Positions 60,692 to 64,000 of a DNA stretch of 64,000 bases are shown here, piece by piece. The translations under genes were made by a program, and so were the position numbers. This DNA is from Acidovorax_G lacteus. Its GTDB lineage: Bacteria; Pseudomonadota; Gammaproteobacteria; Burkholderiales; Burkholderiaceae_C. The DNA lies in contig NZ_BAABEX010000030.1 in the NCBI RefSeq assembly GCF_039540375.1, forward strand, positions 62,001-126,000, read 5' to 3'. Position 1 is the first letter of the stretch. Each line of letters opens with the position of its first letter. The notes beneath the pieces are model-generated. The model saw only the letters and a list, made by a program, of their open reading frames with translations, made no database searches and was not told the DNA's origin.

Positions 60692-61509
60692 TGCGCACCC
60701 TCCGCTCCTTCTGGCTCGCGGGCAGGCAGACCGGACACATCGACCAGGTCGCGATAGGCGTGCCAGCTGGCATGTCCCAGCATGGGCATGATGGGAATCA
60801 GGCCCAGCAGCAGCGAGCCCAGGCCCAGCAACGTGAACCCGAGGATGAGCGCTGCCCAGATCGCCATGGGCAGTGGATTGGTCACCACCGCCTGCCAACT
60901 GGTGAGCACGGCCTGCAGCACCGTGGCGCGGCGGTCCAGCAGCAAGGGCATGGCCACCACGCTAGAGGCAAAAATCGGCGCGGCCAGCAGGCTGCCAAGC
61001 GCCATCCAGGCCTCAAACAGCCACCCCTCGCGCGCCAGCATCACATGCAGCACGAAGTCCATGGGCTTGAGCACAGGCTGGGGCGCAAACGCGATGATGA
61101 GCGCCGCCGAGGTCAGCACCCACCCCGTCGCGGCCAACGCCAGCAGCAAACCGAAGTGCACCAGGCACCAGTACTCGCGGCCGCGCGTGCCCTGCCAGCG
61201 CGTCCAGGTACGCCACACCACGGCGCTGTCGGCCGGCTCGCGCCTCTCGATCGCGCGGCTCAGCGCATAGAAGCTGGTCGCCAGCACCGGCGCCACCACC
61301 AGAAAGCCGGAAAGCGCTCCCGCCATGAGCCAGAAACGGTCGCGCCCCACCCACAGGATGGCTGCACCAAAGAGGGTGAGCGCCAGCCCATGGCCAAAGC
61401 TGATCCAGCCAGCGCGCGCCATGTCGCGCCAGGCCAGTGCCAGCCAGGCCAGCGGTTGCAGCAGGCCGATGCGGCGCACCGGCGGAACAAAGGGGGGTGG
61501 AGTGGGCAT
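60688..61509 (-). CDS. DUF2189 integral membrane protein
   Basis: The 273-residue protein has about six membrane helices and begins MPTPPPFVPPVRRIGLLQPL. The conserved family features are LAWRDMARAGWISFGHGLAL and FLLVVAP-like (here FLVVAPVLATSFYALSRAIE). The function is unknown; it is probably an inner-membrane protein. The ATG at 61509 is preferred to the longer frame, whose leader is rich in Arg and Cys. Its stop overlaps the start of DUF2788, and the HAD gene lies 127 bases upstream. Confidence 0.85.
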   Translation of the reverse strand: MPTPPPFVPPVRRIGLLQPLAWLALAWRDMARAGWISFGHGLALTLFGAAILWVGRDRFWLMAGALSGFLVVAPVLATSFYALSRAIERREPADSAVVWRTWTRWQGTRGREYWCLVHFGLLLALAATGWVLTSAALIIAFAPQPVLKPMDFVLHVMLAREGWLFEAWMALGSLLAAPIFASSVVAMPLLLDRRATVLQAVLTSWQAVVTNPLPMAIWAALILGFTLLGLGSLLLGLIPIMPMLGHASWHAYRDLVDVSGLPAREPEGAEGAQ

Positions 61510-61636
61510 GGTCGGGCGTCGAAAGGACCGCCTGCGCCCCGCGGGCGCGCCGAAGGAGACAATCGCGGCCAGCCACGATTGTGCGCCATGAGCGCACCGC
61601 GCTGGTGCAGCACATCCGCCAGGAGGTTGACCGCCG

Positions 61637-62368
61637 TCAGAGCGCCGCGCGCAAGGCGTGCAAATCGGGCACCTCAAGGTGCGCGCGGAAGGCGTGCTCC
61701 CAGGCCGCCCCCTGCCGGTTCACCCAGGCGGCCTGCATGCCGGCCTGCAAGGCTCCCTGCACGTCCAGATGCGCGTCGTCGCCCACATGCAGCACCGCCG
61801 CACTGGGCACCCCAGCGTGCGCAGCGGCCGCGTGGAAGATCCGCGGATCGGGCTTGGGCACGCCGAACTCTCGGGCACTGACGCTGTGCCTGAAATACCG
61901 CCCCAGCCCAACACGAACCACATCCGCATTGCCATTGGAAAGTGCCACGATGGGATAACGGGCAGCCAGCGCGTCCAGCGCCTCCAGCACGTCATCAAAC
62001 AGGTCCACGCGCTGGCGTTCGGCAAAAAACAGATCGAAGGCTGGCTCTGCCAGCGCCGGGTCGTCCCCGGACTCCTGCAGCGCCAGCCGGATCGACTCGC
62101 GGCGCAGGGCTGACAGGTCGTGCTGGAGATCTGGCCGCAGTGACACCATGCATTCACGCACGGCGCGCAACTGCCGGGCATCTCCCAGCCGAAGGGCGGT
62201 GGCAGGCGCATGTTGCTGCAGCCACGCATGCAGGATTGCCTCAGCGCGCGCAATGGTGGGCCATATCGGCCACAGGGTGTCGTCCAGGTCGAGGGTAATG
62301 GCACGCACCCGGGCTGGCTCCCAGTCGAGCGGGGCTAACACGGTGGGTGAAGGGGGCAAAGCATCCAT
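61637..62368 (-). CDS. HAD-family hydrolase
   Basis: The 243-residue protein starts at the ATG at 62368 and has all four HAD motifs: TLDLDDTLWPI (Asp nucleophile near 28), VALSNGN, GVPKPDPRIF (Lys) and HVGDDAHLDVQGA. A helical cap (about 40-115) is of the haloacid-dehalogenase/YjjG type. It likely dephosphorylates a small cytoplasmic metabolite; substrate unknown. It is divergent from hemH across 60 bases. Confidence 0.9.
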   Translation of the reverse strand: MDALPPSPTVLAPLDWEPARVRAITLDLDDTLWPIWPTIARAEAILHAWLQQHAPATALRLGDARQLRAVRECMVSLRPDLQHDLSALRRESIRLALQESGDDPALAEPAFDLFFAERQRVDLFDDVLEALDALAARYPIVALSNGNADVVRVGLGRYFRHSVSAREFGVPKPDPRIFHAAAAHAGVPSAAVLHVGDDAHLDVQGALQAGMQAAWVNRQGAAWEHAFRAHLEVPDLHALRAAL

Positions 62369-62428
62369 GGTGCGGCTGAGAATACTCCAGCAGCCACGGG
62401 GCCAGCGGGCTTTTGCCACAATGGTCGG

Positions 62429-63544
62429 ATGCGCTCTCCGTTTCACAGTGAACCTCCCTACGAGCATGGCCAGGCCGCACGCACTGCGGTTCTGCTGTGC
62501 AACCTCGGCACCCCCGATGAGCCCACGGCGCCAGCCCTGCGGCGCTACCTCGGGCAGTTTCTGGCCGACCACCGGGTGGTCGAGATCCCCCGGCTGATCT
62601 GGTGGCCGATCCTGCACGGCATCATCCTGCGCGTGCGTCCCGCCAAGTCGGCCGCCAAGTACGCAAGCATCTGGGGGCCAGATGGCTCGCCCCTGGCCCA
62701 ATGGACGCGCAAACAGGGCTTGCTGCTGCAGGGCTGGCTGGGCGAAGCCGGGCACGCTGTCTGGGTGCGGCATGCCATGCGCTACGGCAACCCGTCGATC
62801 GCATCGCAACTCGACGCGCTCAAAGCCGAAGGTGCGACACGGATCCTGATCCTACCGCTGTACCCGCAGTATTCGGGCACCACCACCGCCAGCGTTTTCG
62901 ATGCGGTGTACGCCTGGGCTTCGCGCACCCGCAATGTTCCGGAGCTGCGCTTCGTGAACCACTACCACGACCATCCGGGCTACATCGAAGCGCTGGCCCG
63001 TTCCGTGGAAGAACACTGGAAGGCGCATGGCCAGCCCGACCAACTGGTCATGAGTTTTCACGGTGTGCCTGAGCGCACACTGCACCTGGGCGACCCCTAC
63101 CACTGCGAAAGCCACAAAACAGCGCGCTTGCTGGCCGAGCGACTGGGCCTGCGTCCGGACCGCTACCGGCTCACGTTCCAGTCCCGCTTTGGCAAGGCCA
63201 AGTGGCTGGAGCCCTACACCGAGCCGACCTTGATCGAAATGGGCCGCAAGGGCGTGCGCAGGGTCGACGTGGTGTGCCCCGGCTTCACAAGCGACTGCCT
63301 CGAGACCCTGGAAGAGATCAACCAGGAGGCGCGCGAGGCCTTCCTGCACGCCGGGGGCCAGGAATTCCACTACATCCCCTGCCTCAACGACCGCCCCGAC
63401 TGGATCACGGCACTGAGCGCTGTGACCCAACAGCACCTATCCGGATGGCCCACCGCCGCGCCAGACAAGGCTGCTCTGGAGGCCGCGCGCGAGCATGCGC
63501 GCCAGGGCGGCGCCCCGGCTGGGCGCTGTCCCGTTGCACACTGA
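62429..63544 (+). CDS. hemH: Ferrochelatase HemH
   Basis: The 371-residue enzyme inserts Fe2+ into protoporphyrin IX, the last step of haem synthesis. LLCNLGTPDEPTAPALRRYL, LPLYPQYSGTTTASVFDAV and the catalytic-histidine segment MSFHGVPERTLHLGDPYHC are conserved, as is VCPGFTSDCLETLEEI. It is longer than the minimal form by a short C-terminal tail (Gly/Ala/Arg-rich). With hemN in the same window, two late haem steps are represented. The start at 62429 is the first ATG, with polar residues before the core. Confidence 0.95.
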   Translation: MRSPFHSEPPYEHGQAARTAVLLCNLGTPDEPTAPALRRYLGQFLADHRVVEIPRLIWWPILHGIILRVRPAKSAAKYASIWGPDGSPLAQWTRKQGLLLQGWLGEAGHAVWVRHAMRYGNPSIASQLDALKAEGATRILILPLYPQYSGTTTASVFDAVYAWASRTRNVPELRFVNHYHDHPGYIEALARSVEEHWKAHGQPDQLVMSFHGVPERTLHLGDPYHCESHKTARLLAERLGLRPDRYRLTFQSRFGKAKWLEPYTEPTLIEMGRKGVRRVDVVCPGFTSDCLETLEEINQEAREAFLHAGGQEFHYIPCLNDRPDWITALSAVTQQHLSGWPTAAPDKAALEAAREHARQGGAPAGRCPVAH

Positions 63545-63674
63545 TCCGGCACGGGACCCGCACCTGGTGCGCAACGGGCGCCGTCCTGGCGTTGCCAGGC
63601 CGTAACATGCGCCCTTCGGTCCTGCATGGAAGCGGGGCTCTTCACAAGGGCGTACGCGCCCGCATTGCTCTCCC

Positions 63675-64000
63675 ATGGCCGCCTTTTCGATTCCTGCCGA
63701 GCAGCTGCGACTGCATATCGACCCCTCGTCGCTGGGCTTTGACAGCACCGAAGGCCTCCACCACGAGCCCCTGCCCTGGATAGGCCAGGAAAGAGCGCAG
63801 GCCGCCGCGAGCCTCGGGCTGTCTCTGCAACAGGCCGACTTCCACCTGTTCGTGCTCGGGGAATCCGGTAGCGGGCGCATGTCGCTCATGCTGCAGGCGA
63901 TGCACGAGGCCGCAAGCAGACGCCCCGTACCACCCGACCTGCTCTATCTGCACCGCCCTGACCCCCCCCAGCAGCCCTGGGCTCTGCGCCTGCCCGCAGG
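63675..64000 (+). CDS. LonB-like ATP-dependent protease (N-terminal part, truncated)
   Basis: The reading frame from the ATG at 63675 is open to the right edge (108 residues seen). LRLHIDPSSLGFDSTEGL and LPWIGQERAQAAASLGLSLQ, then HLFVLGESGSGRMSLMLQAM, match the opening of the AAA/LonB (Lon_2) protease family, with a Walker-A-like GESGSGR. The family normally has a C-terminal Ser-Lys protease domain, which lies outside. It follows hemH by 130 bases on the same strand. The call rests on the N-terminal pattern only. Confidence 0.72.
   Translation, partial: MAAFSIPAEQLRLHIDPSSLGFDSTEGLHHEPLPWIGQERAQAAASLGLSLQQADFHLFVLGESGSGRMSLMLQAMHEAASRRPVPPDLLYLHRPDPPQQPWALRLPA

Overview
The window is chromosomal DNA of a GC-rich betaproteobacterium, most likely a Comamonadaceae member close to Acidovorax. 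The family content and order (zapB-like gene, zapA, 6S RNA; ccoI-ccoS-ccoNOQP-ccoG-ccoH; tig-clpP-clpX-lon; hpnC/D/E) and a dispersed two-hairpin intergenic repeat point there. Genus assignment is inference. I see no prophage, transposase, CRISPR array or rRNA operon. Most genes are core metabolism and envelope biology, with regulatory and repeat structures between them.

Layout. 1-1,900: the 3' part of a cobalamin riboswitch on the minus strand running off the left edge, then a small coiled-coil protein, zapA, 6S RNA and a TSUP permease. 1,924-8,003 (minus): hemN, a SafE-like membrane protein, an HD-GYP phosphodiesterase and a PAS-GGDEF-EAL protein whose start overlaps the HD-GYP stop. 8,195-17,955: an oxygen-response block with an FNR regulator, the complete cbb3 oxidase cluster and a universal stress protein. 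FNR-box-like palindromes lie at hemN/fnr, in front of ccoN, and between ccoI and the stress protein. 18,083-23,859 (minus): a malonate-use cluster (GntR regulator, malonyl-CoA decarboxylase, TTT-type binding protein, enoyl-CoA hydratase-like protein, malonyl-CoA synthetase).

24,486-35,259: two LysR regulators, a DMT exporter, lgt, ilvD, a small Trp-rich protein, a monohaem cytochrome c, acetyl-CoA synthetase, a UPF0114 protein and an exported intradiol-dioxygenase-like lipoprotein. 35,415-38,204: a 165-bp inverted-repeat element, a small secreted protein and a BaeSR-like two-component pair. 38,513-42,304: fumarase, murI, a YgjP-type metallopeptidase and an acidic conserved protein. 42,318-42,894: four tRNA genes (Leu, Gly, Cys, Gly). 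42,963-49,102: lon, clpX, clpP, tig and a further tRNA-Leu. 49,194-53,589: an RND efflux pair with a TetR-type operator and a perfect 16-bp inverted repeat upstream. 53,954-58,906: the squalene genes hpnC, hpnD and hpnE, with sdaA inserted after hpnC. 58,943-64,000: an M14 peptidase, DUF2788 and DUF2189 membrane proteins, a HAD phosphatase, hemH and the start of a LonB-like protease.

The clearest theme is adaptation to low oxygen: FNR, high-affinity cbb3 oxidase and its assembly factors, oxygen-independent haem synthesis and a stress protein share predicted FNR sites. The most interesting unexplained features are non-coding: seven copies of a two-hairpin repeat, three of them between convergent gene ends; the 165-bp inverted repeat; and the hairpin plus operator in front of the RND pump.
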